NCBI GenBank assembly: GCA_009746045.1
Contig: RPFO01000080.1
Location: 658,203 to 722,202 of the forward strand
Length of the DNA: 64,000 bases
From: Mesostigma viride
Taxonomy: Eukaryota > Streptophyta > Mesostigmatophyceae > Mesostigmatales > Mesostigmataceae
Reading direction: 5' to 3'
Positions within the stretch are counted from its first letter, which is position 1; each line of letters begins with the position of its first letter. The position numbers were made by a program, and so were the translations under genes. The notes under the pieces are model-generated. The model worked only from the letters and a program-made list of their open reading frames with translations. It made no database searches and was not told the origin of the DNA. Below, piece by piece: positions 19,813 through 30,842 of the stretch.

Positions 19813-22800
19813 ATGAGGTCGACAGCGTCGGTACTAGCGCTCTTGAGCACAGCTGGGCTAGTTCTAATCGGGATTCTGCTTTCGGCATTACTGTTGCCGT
19901 GCATGGGATCGATAGTAGGAAAGGCATACGGCACGTCGGACGTGCCGCAGCCACACAACTTGTCTGGATTACCGTGGTCGTTCACGCCCGAAAATTTGGT
20001 AAGTGATGTAAAAATATTGATGTACACATGCTGTCCATTCTTATATCCGGCTAATTACTTTTTATTATTTTGCTCTTTGGGGTTTAGTATTACCTGGAAC
20101 ACATGTATTCTAAACTGGTCGGCTTTGATAAGAAGTTGGTCTGAGACTGTAATTAAGCAATAGGCAAGTTTACGATTGGTCAGCGAGTCCACATACGTGC
20201 TATGACTAAGCCGGTCAGATTTCGTTGTTTGGTAATGTAGCCATTATATATAAATGCCATTACAAGAATCTGTACTGCAGACGTTCGGCGTGGCATACAG
20301 CACTTCTAACTGCACTAGGGGTTCTGGGCCGGCAACCTGGCATGTTTATCAGTTGCAACCAGTTGCCACAGGTTGTCACGTCAAAAGCTCATGCGCCTGC
20401 ACCAGATGGCCACATTAGCCTGCATCAGCTGCTATTTGGCCGAGAAATCTAACGCACATATGAATGCCAAGCCTGATGTCATGGATGCAAAGGGGCCTCC
20501 AGCCTGCCCCTGCTTACGTGTTCAGATATTATCCAGTCAGGTTATTACAACCCTACCTTATATAATCGACACATTGCACGTCATCTACTTGAAACGTTAA
20601 TATCACTGTAAATATCGCAGTTCAGTACATGCGTAATGGTATACCTGTCGCGTTAACCGCAGTGATCATGACTAGCTGCATACTCCTGTTCATAATGCCC
20701 CAATCATATATACAATGGGCCCAATAGCGCCCCGGCCCGAGGCGCCGGCAGCGTAAGCGGCAACCAACTCAAAGCTACTTACATGCACACGTTAATAATA
20801 TATTTACTACAGACAAAAATATCAGGCGTATGGCGTCATTATATGCATGTTGACATCCTGTGTAGTAATGGTACTACACAACCTGAGTTCAGTAAGGAAT
20901 CGACCTGACTCATGGGTCCTATCAAAGAAGTGCCGGTGCCGAGCCTGCATGCGCTGACGGATGTGGACAAGGGTGGTACTGGGGCATCGTGAGCTGTGTG
21001 ACCTGTCAGGTTTTGAGCGACTTGACGCAGTTTTGACCTGATCGAATTGGAACACAATATATTTTGGTCGACGTTTGAATAGCTGGCGATGTGGCATTAC
21101 GACATCAGGCAATCTTAAAGTAGTTAGGGTATAGTGGCAGCACATCCCCGCCGCCTGCATGGTGTGCCTCGCTTCTGTATTGTGTCCTGACGCCAAAAAT
21201 AACATCAGGTATTGAACCAAGCATTCAATATATATATACCGGAGTCATGTGACTGATGCTTACATGCTGAAATTGTGCCGTGCATTTTCGCAACTGTTTG
21301 ATGTGACTTATGCCTGTCTGCTCGCAATGTTGCTGTCATGAACGATCGATGGGCTTGCTCTGCCCGATTGAATGCAGAGACGCTTCACCTGCCCCCCGGG
21401 GGCCTACCTCGACGACTCGCCCACCCCCCTCGCGGAGAAAGAGCGGCGGCTGCAGGGCTGGGTGCAGCAGCTGCTGCGGCAGGGGTACCAGGTCATGCCG
21501 GGATGGGAGGTGGCCACCCAGCTCTCGGGCGGCTCCTTCTGGACCTTCTCCGACCCAATGTGGCCCAAGCCGGCGCGGTGCAGGCCTCTCTGGGGCGACG
21601 AGCAGGCGATATTTAATGCCTGCCTGGCGATCTTCCATGGGAGGTGGGTGGGGTGGATCGGCGATCTTCCATGGGAGGTGCATCTGTCCTTGCATGCGGC
21701 TGAATCAGTCGTATGAGAGTATATCACGGCAGATCGAAGCACTTGTTGATTGATAGTTTTGTGGTCTAAAACACCTTCTGATAGTTTTGTGGTCTAAAAC
21801 ACCTGTTGAAAGTTTTTCCATCTAAAACACCTGTGGCTTTTGTCTGTACTTCCAAGAGCTGCATATATTGGCTAGGATAAGAAGCACTGGATGTCAATGG
21901 ACCTAGTAGTGCTGGTGGAGTTTGGAGTTGATCCCAGTTTGTGCACAATCATGTTTCTTGTATCTGTGACAGTATAGTGGGGAGGCCTTAGTACATTGAA
22001 TAGTAGTAATAGCGATGTGCACATGTTTCTTGTATCTGTGACAGTGTAGCGGGGACGCAACCCCTCCCTATATCACACTCATATATTTGCATTGTGTCCA
22101 TGTTCATGATACCACTAAATATGTCTTATGTGCATGCACGTGTCAACTACTACATCGATGTCTCCCTGGACACACGTCAGTGTGATTCTACTTGCTGTAC
22201 TTTTCTCATGTTCATTATTATGCTGGACATGGCACATGACTGCTACTTAACTGCCTAGCTCCATGATTCAAACTGCCCATTCCTTGTCAAACATGTTTGA
22301 CCGTGCAACATGCAACGGCCTGCATGCCTGTGCTAACTATGCATGCATGTGCTAATAATACACGTGATCGGTTATTCGCCTGTCACATACGCCCGGCCGG
22401 CTGATCGCTACCAGGATCACGCTCAACCGGCGCTACCGCCTCATCCTGCGCCTCGTGACCAAGGCGGCCAGCTACAGCATCATGACGACGGCCCAGAAGA
22501 TGCTCGAGGGTACGACACTGTTCCACTTCTTCTCACAAGACACGCTGGTGCCTGGGTCACGAGACCAGTGCCGCCAGGTGTCGGATCCTCACGACCCTGC
22601 CACTACAGAGATGAGCGAGGCGGGCAGAGGCCGCGAATACAAGCTTGTGGGGAATGTGAGGGAGCCCTTTGCGCGCTTCCTCTCGGGTTTTAACATGTGG
22701 CTGCCTCAGACCAAGCACGGTGACCAGTCGACCGAGGAGATATTCGAGGAGCTGCTCACGAGGGGGTTTGAGTGCGGGGACTACTCGTGGGGCGCGCATG

Positions 22801-23186
22801 AATGGACGGTCAAGGGCTGGGCGCATTTCTTGCCGTCAGCGGATTTCTTCCGGCTGCCGTACCATTTGTATGCGCCGACAGGGACAAGTCCGTACATCGA
22901 TAAGCTGTTCCGTATGGAACGGCTGGATGACGTGATGCCTTACTTATCGTCGGTAAGGGCGGCTGGGCCGCACGAGCGGCGCGGCGGCGGGTCCAAGAAC
23001 GTGAAGCAGCTCATTTGGGGAAATGTTGGTAAACAGGATGGCTCACTGACAAAGGTGATCATGGGGTTGGTTGCGGAGAAGCCGGCGCTCATGCGGGCTT
23101 TTTGCCGAGCATTCATCCAGGATTATATCTGTTTTGACTATGAACTCCCGGAAGCATGTAGTGACATGCTTCAGCTGTCTAGGTAA
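19813..23186 (+). CDS. Carbohydrate sulfotransferase, Sulfotransfer_2 type (three exons)
   Basis: Exons are 19813-19998, 21378-21643 and 22415-23186, about 407 residues. Both introns (1379 and 771 bp) have GT-AG borders (GTAAGT and GTGGGT donors) with phases that match (0, then 2). Exon 1 gives a short cytosolic tail and a Leu-rich anchor (about residues 7-31), as in type II Golgi enzymes. Exon 3 carries TKAASYSI, matching the 5'-phosphosulfate loop for PAPS, and VREPFARFLSGF, matching the 3'-phosphate site. The enzyme would move sulfate from PAPS to a sugar in the Golgi lumen, fitting sulfated wall or matrix polysaccharide synthesis; the acceptor is unknown. The stop overlaps a possible donor (AG|GTAAGT at 23183), so a further exon is possible. 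An upstream exon cannot be excluded. Confidence 0.8.
21627..21683 (+). repeat. 34-bp tandem duplication spanning exon 2 donor
   Basis: GCGATCTTCCATGGGAGGTG occurs at 21627 and again 34 bp later. Each copy contains a GT that could serve as donor; use of the second would shift the frame. The first copy gives the in-phase splice. Confidence 0.7.
21757..22060 (+). repeat. Short tandem repeats inside sulfotransferase intron 2
   Basis: About three degenerate copies of a GTTTTGTGGTCTAAAACACC unit (21757-21835), then two copies of a block with TTTCTTGTATCTGTGACAGT (about 21950 and 22024). Nothing else is seen in the intron. Confidence 0.6.
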
Positions 23187-23445
23187 GTTATTTATTTACT
23201 AGTTAGTATCAGGTTAATTTATTTCTTTGCTTTTTACGCGGTCCCGTTGGGGAGCCGCCGAGCATACATGAAATTCAACCCGAGTTTGCATGATGATAAT
23301 GATCGAAGCGGACTGAGATCTATCCGGACCGCATCTATCCTATGTACCCTGCTCGATCGTACGTCTTTGCCACAACATCAAGGAGACAGCCAGCGCAGGC
23401 CAGAAATCGGGAGAATCTGGACCATGGTATGTTACAGGTAGCTCG

Positions 23446-23494
23446 CGACTCCCCAACGGGAGCACGAGTGAAATTCATTCATTAATTCATTAAT
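23446..23494 (+). mobile_element. 49-bp insertion made only of a LINE 3' hairpin and tail
   Basis: It consists of the CTCCC-CAAC-GGGAG hairpin, GCACGAG and an ATTC/ATTA tail. The flanks are GGTAGCTCG on both sides (23437-23445, 23495-23503). The related block at 63.1 kb has the uninterrupted site on the other strand. Best read as an extremely 5'-truncated target-primed insertion. Confidence 0.7.
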
Positions 23495-23814
23495 GGTAGC
23501 TCGAGCCTGCCGTTATTTTTTCCGAGTTTTCAAGTCGTTCAGGGTGATGAATATGAATGGAGATTAATTAATTAATAAGCACGTGACTGTGTCACGTGGG
23601 TGCCAATACAGAGTAAAGGAACCTTCAACCCTATATTAATTATTTAATTAATTAATTAATTAATTAATTAGACTCGTGCTCCCGTTGGGGAGTCACGGAG
23701 CATTAACCCCGATGGATGGATGGATGGGTGCAAACATTCCTACCGGTCTAATCTATCTACATCGGCTACATACTACATCTATCTAACAGCATTCTAACTA
23801 CAACATCTATCTAG

Positions 23815-25413
23815 GGAAAAACAAAGGTTCCCCTGACGACCCCGCCAACTACAGAGGAGTGTGCATCCAGAGCGCCGCACTTAAGTTGTTCATGCGCATG
23901 ATCCTCAACCGCCTTCGTTCTGCTCTCGACTGTCACCTTGGGGAAAGTCAAATGGGCTTCCGTCCTGGGCGCAACACCGTCATGGCCATCTTCGTCGCGC
24001 GTCGCCTCTTCGAGGAAATCGCTCTCCTGCAACCTGGTGAGTTTCCCGCAATCTTGATCTTCGTCGACTTCATCAAGGCTTTTGATTCTGTCCTCTGGGA
24101 CGCTCTATGGGCTGTACTTGCTCGCGCTCGCGTCCCCACTCCCCTGATTACCGTCATCCGCACGCTGTATGAGGGGTCGACCACTTCGGTGCGCACTCAA
24201 CACGGCATTACCCCACCATGCCCACTGCAGACCGGCGTCTGGCAGGGTTGCGTCCTGTCGCCGTACCTGTTTATTATTGTAGTGGATTATGTTATGCGCC
24301 AGGCACCTGCTCGCTTTGCTAGCATTGCAGGCCGTGCCCCTGGCCTAGCGATCACATACGAGCTTGGGGAAGGGGGGCCGACTAACAAGCAGAATTTACT
24401 AGCTGACCTCATTTATGCCGACGACATCACGCTCCTCGAGAAGCCGGAGTCTGCCCAACTTTGGCTGGACTGCCTGGCGCTCGAGGCTCGGGCGGTTGGT
24501 CTAGAAATCAGCCCCAAAACGGAGGCCCTGGCCCTCGGCATGGCAGGGCCCCCACCCACACTCCGCCTCTTAGACGATGCCGAGGTCAACTACCCTCCTT
24601 CAGGCCGCTTCAAGCTGCTCGGCAGTTGGCTTCCCGACTGCGAGGACGACATGACGACACGGATCGGCATGGCGTGGGCGCACCTCCATGACCACCGCCG
24701 CTGGTGGAGCAACCCCGCCCTACCCCGGATCGTCAAGCGTGACCTCTTCAAGGTCGTCATTCTGACGATCCTGACCTACGGCGCCGAGACGTGGGCACTG
24801 ACGCAGGAGCTGGAGCAATGACTCGATGGCGCCGTCACCAAGATGCTGCGCAAGGCCCTTAACATCCCCTTTGGTTTGCACATTAGTAATGAGGATTTGT
24901 ACGCTGATTTGCCCTATGTTTCCCACATGATTAGGCACAGGCGCCTGGGCCTAGCCGGGCACCTGGCCCGCACAGATCAGGTAGATACATCAGATAGACT
25001 AGCTGGCACCAAGCCCGCCCAGCCTGGGCGATATGTCCTCACCTGGCGTGCCCCAGGCCGCGCGCGGCAGGGCCGCCACCCGTGGACTTTTCGTGATAGA
25101 CTCGGCATGGACATGTGCTACACTAGACGTGACGGGCTCACCCCCGGGCAGCCTCCTGGTTTGTCTGTAATATGGAGGCAGATGGTGCGCAAGGATAGAT
25201 GGCAAGTAGTGATGAAGGAGACCACCCCCAAGCCTGTGGGGGCTCCGCGTGTGACCAAGTATGGCATTCATAGCGATTCGGGCCGCGGTGCCCACACCCC
25301 TGTAACTAGGACCTAGATAGCTTATACCATCCATTCCATCCCATGTTCCCCTCCCACTGAGGACTTATGCTCACGTGACGCAGTCACGTGTCTATTAATT
25401 AATTAATTAATTA
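23815..25413 (+). mobile_element. LINE A, 5'-truncated RT-bearing LINE
   Basis: A 1599-bp insertion with a 10-bp TSD ATCTATCTAG (23805-23814, 25414-25423). It ends in the hairpin CACGTGAC-GCA-GTCACGTG followed by TATTAATT repeats. It begins inside the RT domain, so ORF1 and any endonuclease are missing. Confidence 0.85.
23817..25316 (+). pseudogene. LINE A reverse transcriptase and C-terminal region (one nonsense codon)
   Basis: One frame runs from the truncation point to 25316 with a single TGA at 24819-24821. RT blocks appear in order: DDPANYRGV, MGFRPGRNTV, FVDFIKAFDSV (first catalytic Asp), TGVWQGCVLSPYLF and LIYADDITLLE (the YADD box). These are followed by a thumb with TYGAETWAL, then LDGAVTKMLRK and RRLGLAGHLAR. 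Homologous LINEs here have a basic residue at the TGA position (RKLDGA), so a CGA to TGA transition is likely. The missing 5' end and nonsense codon make it dead. It would otherwise reverse-transcribe element RNA at the nicked target. Confidence 0.85.
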
Positions 25414-25800
25414 ATCTATCTAGGCAGCCGCACGCTGCCCTAGGGGGAGCTATCTGGCGTGCCTCCCGCGGGATTGCACACGCGGGCGCTTCCCCACTGG
25501 GGGGGGCTCGTTGTCCTCTATGACCTGGGCCCACTTGGCCTTGTCCATCATCTTCTTCCAAATCACGGAGAGGCCTAGGCCCCCCATGTCCTCTACTAGC
25601 TGTTCCTTGAAGGAGGAAACCCTATATACACAGTGAGAAGGAGGGAGGGCGCCCTAGCTTCTCTCACTGCCGCAGGTGGGCAGGCCACAGAGCGCTCTCT
25701 CCACGGCATGGTGCCGGGGCGCAACACTGTGGGTGCAATACAACCAGTGCAATACCATAGGTAGGCTGACGCATAGCTTGCTACAAATGTGAGGTGGGCT

Positions 25801-27090
25801 CAATTAATTAATTAATTAATTAATTAATTAATTAATTATCAACATCACTCCGTTGGGAGTAAATGTAGCACATATCCCTGAGAAGGGGCATATGGCTTTT
25901 AATACATTCTAGGCTACTTCATGCATGGGTGGGAATGTAAGCTACCCCCGCTCTAGGTGCATGCACCAGGGCACCTGCACCACCATGCTGTCTCAGGTTC
26001 AACCCGCCTAAGGGGGGGATCCTGGCACGGGGGAGGAAGATCATCATGGCTATACAAATTAACTAGAGCGTGGCATCTCAGCAGAGAACAGCTCTCTGCA
26101 TGGGCACAGCATAACTAAATAAAACTAGGCATCATCTGGAGTGTGGCACATCATAGGCACACATGTACATGGTTAAATAATGCTCGTGGCTCAGCTGGTA
26201 TAGTGCCTGTAGGAGGCGTACATGTACATGGCCACGGTCTATCTATTCTACACTACTACTGCTGGTGGGCTCAACACGTCGGCTAATTAAGGCGCAAGCT
26301 GATGGCCACAAGGTGCCAGAGCTAATTGAAGGTACTATAACGCTGTGCGCTAATATCGTTTCAAGTGCTGTAATGCCTAAGCTATCCCATAATCGATTGC
26401 CCCCATCTAGACAACTAGCTGGAGTGCTCTATCCCGGGGAAGCCCGGGGGGGCTTCCACAGTTTCTTGTTGACATAGAGGTCCCCGCCCCGCCAGTACAC
26501 TTGGGGCTTCTCGGGGTTGGTCTTGTGGCGGATGTAGTCGGGCCACTGCATGATCGCGGCGTTGCTGCTGCTGGGCTGGCGTCAGGTCGTCGTCAAGCGA
26601 CCAGGAGGTGTCCACCAGCTTCTTGCGGCGAGAGAGGAACCGAACTCGGGCTGTGATGTCGCTGAAGGTGAGGACCACTGGAGGGGGCCCAGCCTTGGCC
26701 CGTGGATGGGGCAGGCGGTAGGCGCCCTGCAGTATCGCACCTGGCAGCTGCATGCACGCCAAGAGCTGTTTCTTCAGCTCGTCGAGAAGAGAGTCTGGGG
26801 TCTCCTCCGGCAGCATGTCGAAGCGCCTGAGGATGACCCGGCAGCGGCGACGGTCGCGGTCAGCGGCCTCGCGGCGCGTGTCTTCCAGCTCCTGGAGCTT
26901 GGTGGTGAATGCATGGAGATGGAAATGTGTAGCCTTGTTCATTGAAATTATGGCTGGCTTACGTGAAGAGCGACTAGATCATGACGTACCTAGACGGTAC
27001 GGGGGGGCCGGAAACAGCTTGCTGGATCAGGGCGTGTGTTTCGAGCCTATAACTGGCCGGGATCGAGTGTCTAGCTAGTGGTGAGCGCCA
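25801..27090 (-). mobile_element. LINE D2, ORF1-only type
   Basis: The AATT tail is at 25802-25838, then hairpin ACTCC-CAAC-GGAGT, a 3' UTR of about 550 bp and an ORF1 C-terminal half. The 3' UTR matches D3 and the reverse strand of D4. There is no RT. The 5' boundary is unclear; 26930-27090 is a block shared with 62885-63050. Confidence 0.7.
26425..26942 (-). pseudogene. LINE D2 ORF1, C-terminal half (frameshifted)
   Basis: It encodes CRVILRRFDMLPEE, PPPVVLTFSD and WSLDDDLTPAQQQQRR, then a frameshift near 26540. The other frame continues with WPDYIRHK and YWRGGDLYVNKK, the usual end of this ORF1. The coiled-coil half is missing. Confidence 0.75.
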
Positions 27091-27171
27091 TATAATAGTA
27101 TGAGATCCCGTACCTTGATATTTGCAGTTCATGCAAGCTAGCTCTGTGCACCCGCCGATATGCACTCCAGC

Positions 27172-28520
27172 TATTAATTAACTAATTAGTAACATAACTC
27201 CGTTGGGAGTACATGTAGCACATATCCCGGAGAAGGGGCATATGGCTTTTAATACATTCTGGGCTACTTCCTGCAAGAGTGGAATGTAAGCAACACTTGC
27301 TCTAGGTGCCTCAAGGACACTGGCACCACCATGCTGTCTCGGGTTCAACCCAGCTAAGGGGATCCCGGCATGGGGGAGGAAGATCATCATGGCTATACAA
27401 GAGCTAGGGCATGGCTTCTCAACAGAGAGCGTCTCTCTGCATAGGCATAGCATGGCTAAATTCTTAATGCAACATCCATGGGAAGTCCCATTATAGGCAT
27501 GGAGTTGGCTAAATATTGAAGGCATCATCCATAAGGGCCATTATGGGCGCACATGCGTGTGGGCCACATGCTAGGCTAAGCCTGCATGACTAATCTACAC
27601 TACTGGTATATATTCCCTAGTCTGAGGTGGCAGGAGGTGCCTGCCAGGGCTTGTGGTCAACGTGGATGACCGCCCCCTTCCAGTATACCGGCTTCCCCCC
27701 TGCGCTCTGCCGGAGCTGAAGGTAGGTCGGCCATAGCTCGCGTCGCCGCTGTTGCTGGGCCAGGGTCAAGTCGTCGTCCAGCGTGAAGCGAGTCCTCGAG
27801 AGCTTCGTGCGGCATTTAAGGAACGCCAGCTTGTCCGCCATGTACTTAAAGGTGAGGAGCACGGGTGCCGGGCCAGCCTTACCCCGCGCGCGGGGGAGGC
27901 GGACAGCCGACATCCGCAGCTCACCAGTGAGTTGCATGGGGGCAAGAATGTCGGGCTTAAATGCCGTGAGAAGGCTCGTCGAGGTCTCACCTGCCGGCTG
28001 ATCGAAGTGCTTAATTGACGATGACATTGTGGCTGCGCTGGGTGATGTCGGCCTCCTCGCGAAGGTCGAGGGCTTGTTGCTTGAGCTGTGCCGCAATGGT
28101 GGAGGTGGTGGAGGTGGTATGATGCTTAAGCAAGTCCGCCCAGGTGGAGGGAGCATCACTGGCTGGGCCAGCAGATGCCTGGCGGCTGGGCAGCGATGTC
28201 CTTCACCGCCTGGGCGGTGAGGCCGGCGGTGTCATGCAAGCTCTCAAGGGCGGTGGCGGTGCCGCTTGGAGGCGCTGGTCGAGGTCGAGGAGCTGGGCCG
28301 TGATGTCGGCAGTGTAGGCGGAAAGGGCAGTGGAGGTGGAGGCGACGGTGGTGGAAAGGTGAGGAAGCTCAGCAGCCAACGTGCCGCCCAGTGCTGCTAC
28401 GACGTACGGCAGCAAGGGGGGTCACGTGCTGCTGGAAGGCTTCCGTAAGGATGGAACGGAGTGTGGGGGCGGCGATGGATGGAGCCCAGATCTCGCCATC
28501 AGAGCGCATGAGAAGGGAGT
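27172..28520 (-). mobile_element. LINE D3, ORF1-only type with decayed ORF1
   Basis: A short AATT tail, hairpin ACTCC-CAAC-GGAGT and a 3' UTR come before ORF1 remains. 27617-28060 encodes LTGELRMSAVRLPRARGK, PAPVLLTFK, FTLDDDLTLAQQQRRRELWP and YWKGA. Upstream pieces to about 28500 match the middle of D4 ORF1 in shifted frames. No RT is present. Confidence 0.75.
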
Positions 28521-28799
28521 CCAGCTATAATATATGATCATATTTCTGGCCTGCGCGGGCCGTTGTCTCTTTGATATAATCTGGTTGTCTCCTTGATAAT
28601 CTGTCCATGTGTGCCTTTGCTCACGTGACGCATTCAGTCACGTCGTGTTTATTAATTAATGTGTTAATTAATTAATGTGTGCCTTAGTGTAGATTGCTGA
28701 GCGTGATAGACAATACTTGGCATGGCCACTAATGGCACCTCTCTTCTTATTCTAGCTCCACCTATGACGTACAAGACCCAATGCATCACATAGCACCAC
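28521..28799. other. Repeat debris
   Basis: It holds a TTGTCTCTTTGATAT motif shared with 23.4 kb and 63.1 kb, and a type A-like hairpin remnant (CACGTGACGCATTCAGTCACG) with AATT tail at 28621-28675. No gene. Confidence 0.4.
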
Positions 28800-29127
28800 A
28801 CACATGAGGGCCGGGGCGCGCAACCCGTGGACTTTCCGGGATAGACTAGGCATGGATATGTGTTACCCACGTCGAAATGAACTCACTTTAATTATAATTA
28901 ATTAATTAATTAATTAATTAATGGGCTCACGACAGGCTGCAGCCCCCTGGCACGTCTGTAACCTGGAGTCAGAAGGTTCACAAGGATTTAGGTGCCAGGA
29001 CCCAACCCTGTAACTAGGACCTAGATAGCTTATACCATCCATTCCATCCCATGTTCCCCTCCCACTGAGGACTTATGCTCACGTGACGCTGTCACGTGTC
29101 TATTAATTAATTAATTAATTAATTAAT
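28800..29127 (+). mobile_element. LINE A'' 3' end fragment
   Basis: It carries the LINE A C-terminal segment (WTFRDRLGMDM-like), the shared 3' UTR, hairpin CACGTGAC-GCT-GTCACGTG and AATT tail to 29127. A further AATT tract at 28880-28920 interrupts it, probably a small nested insertion. It is heavily 5'-truncated. Confidence 0.65.
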
Positions 29128-29846
29128 CTGACGGCTGAGACCGTACGTTAATTAACTAACAGGTAACAGCGTCACCGTGAGCATAAGTCCTCAGTACAGT
29201 CAAGTGGGATGAAATAGGATAATTAATTAATTAATTAATTAGACTCGTGCTCCCGTTGGGGAGTCACGGAGCATTAACCCCACTAGGAAGTCGGGTTCTG
29301 AGATTTTTCTCAGGATCCTGAGATTTCCTGAGATTTTTCTCAGGATTCCTGAGATTTTCTCAGGATTTCCTGAGATTTCCTGATTTTTTTCTCAGGATAT
29401 CAGGAGAAATCCTGAGAAACCCTGAGACTTTTCTCAGGATTCCTGATATTATATCAGGACTTCCTCTTGAGAATCTTGAGAAGTGCCTGAGATGCGTCTC
29501 GCGAAACACTGAGAAACACTGAGATTCGTAAAAAAATCCTGAGAAATCCTGAGATCCTGAGAAAACCCGCTGAATCAGAAAAAATCAGGAAAATCAGGAC
29601 ACTTAACAGCACAAAAAATCAGGAAAATCAGGACACTTAGCATGGCACAAAAAATCAGGAAAATCAGGACACTGAGCATGACACTTGAGAACTCTCAAGT
29701 GCATGAAGACAGGACACTTATGCAATATATGTGGATGCAGAAATGATGCAGTTGACACACATGTTCATTGGAAATAAATAAATATAAGTGTGACAAGCAC
29801 ACAACAAGTTACATCAATCCATCATTACATTATATTAGGAATATAA

Positions 29847-30842
29847 TCAATCCCACTCCTCATCAGTGTATGCAGCACTGTCAGAGTCCGCATAATTTAC
29901 TACCACACGTTGCCTCTCACTTCTCCTTTGTGTGGGAATGCATGCCTCACCGTCGCTGCTCAGCGACAAATCACTAGCAATGTCATCAGGGCTTGATGCG
30001 CTGCCACTAGCCGCTGCCATGGACTTGCCAGCAATGCTCTTGCCACGCGAGCGGTTTGGTGCAGCGGCTGTGTGTGTTTCTACCAATGTGTCCGCAGTGC
30101 GCTTGCCACGCGAGCGGCTTGGTGCAGTGGTTGCTTGTGGTTCTACCAATGTGCCAACAGTGCGCTTGCCACGTGAGCGATTAGGTGCAGTGGTTGCTTG
30201 TGGCTCCGCAGCCATGCGTGCAGTGGTTGCTTGTGGATCTATGGGTGCAGTGCGATTACCTTGTGAACGACCTCGTGTTGTCATGTCTCTTCGCTTAACA
30301 CACAGTGTCACCTTGCGCTGCAGGTTCATATCAGCATACACGTCTGTGGTTCTCAGCTGAGCACCTGCAGCACGGGATAATACATGCTGGGCTGCACTAC
30401 ACGTTTCCTTTACCATTTGCCACGGCAATTTACAGTGCACGATGGCTATCTCAGGTGCATACTCTGGATCAACTACAAAACCAACTGAACATACACTCCC
30501 GGGAAGGACTAAAGCATCCTGCTTGGGCGCTCGCTCCCCTAAAGGTATAAGCGTCAATCCCTCTAAAGGGAGCTCTTTCACAGAACCGACATCAAACAGA
30601 GCGACCTTTAAAAGAACTTGCCTACTCCATCCTTCCGTCGGGGCACGGAGGAAACTATGCAGAATGTGTGTGATGCGGCCATACCTAACCCCCTCTTTAC
30701 CATAAACCATTACTCCCGAGTTGCGATGGCGAACAGTTTGTCGAAGGTCGGCGACTGCAGTTCGGTAATTGCTGCCATTGATGTGGATTGAGTCATGCTC
30801 GTCACAAGCAGGCTCCATGCCACACACCGCCGCCGTAATCAT
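29847..30842 (-). CDS. ORF of the CACTA element, possible C-terminal part of TNP2-like protein
   Basis: A 331-codon frame. Residues about 15-100 (VMVYGKEGVRYGRITHIL, VLLKVALFDVG) resemble the conserved block near the C-terminus of plant TNP2 transposases, where a short 'Y G x I ... V x L F' motif recurs. That assignment is inference. Residues about 190-275 hold four to five copies of a basic ATTAPNRSRGKRT-type repeat, a plausible DNA-binding or nuclear-targeting tail. The C-terminus is acidic (YADSDSAAYTDEEWD). No DDE motif is present. It may be the last exon of a transposase whose other exons have decayed. Confidence 0.55.
   Translation of the reverse strand: MITAAVCGMEPACDEHDSIHINGSNYRTAVADLRQTVRHRNSGVMVYGKEGVRYGRITHILHSFLRAPTEGWSRQVLLKVALFDVGSVKELPLEGLTLIPLGERAPKQDALVLPGSVCSVGFVVDPEYAPEIAIVHCKLPWQMVKETCSAAQHVLSRAAGAQLRTTDVYADMNLQRKVTLCVKRRDMTTRGRSQGNRTAPIDPQATTARMAAEPQATTAPNRSRGKRTVGTLVEPQATTAPSRSRGKRTADTLVETHTAAAPNRSRGKSIAGKSMAAASGSASSPDDIASDLSLSSDGEACIPTQRRSERQRVVVNYADSDSAAYTDEEWD

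Larger units (their letters stand above)
23637..25618 (-). mobile_element. LINE C1, 5'-truncated, interrupted by LINE A
   Basis: On the minus strand the 3' terminal hairpin (CTCCC-CAAC-GGGAG) and AATT tail are at the left, with the 3' UTR and RT C-terminal sequence to the right. The same sequence recurs in LINE C2 at 34903-35190. It is flanked by the 9-bp TSD ACCCTATAT (23628-23636, 25619-25627). LINE A is inserted in its 3' UTR. Confidence 0.8.
23558..25800 (-). mobile_element. LINE-like 3' UTR (type A hairpin) split by LINE C1
   Basis: Left part 23558-23636: AATT tail, then hairpin CACGTGAC-TGT-GTCACGTG. Right part 25628-25800: 3' UTR-like sequence resembling D1's (ACTGTGGGTGCAATA). LINE C1 lies between with TSD ACCCTATAT. 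No coding part remains. Confidence 0.5.

Noticed and set aside
20225-20600. Open frames inside sulfotransferase intron 1
   Set aside because: No motifs, and splice phases work without them.
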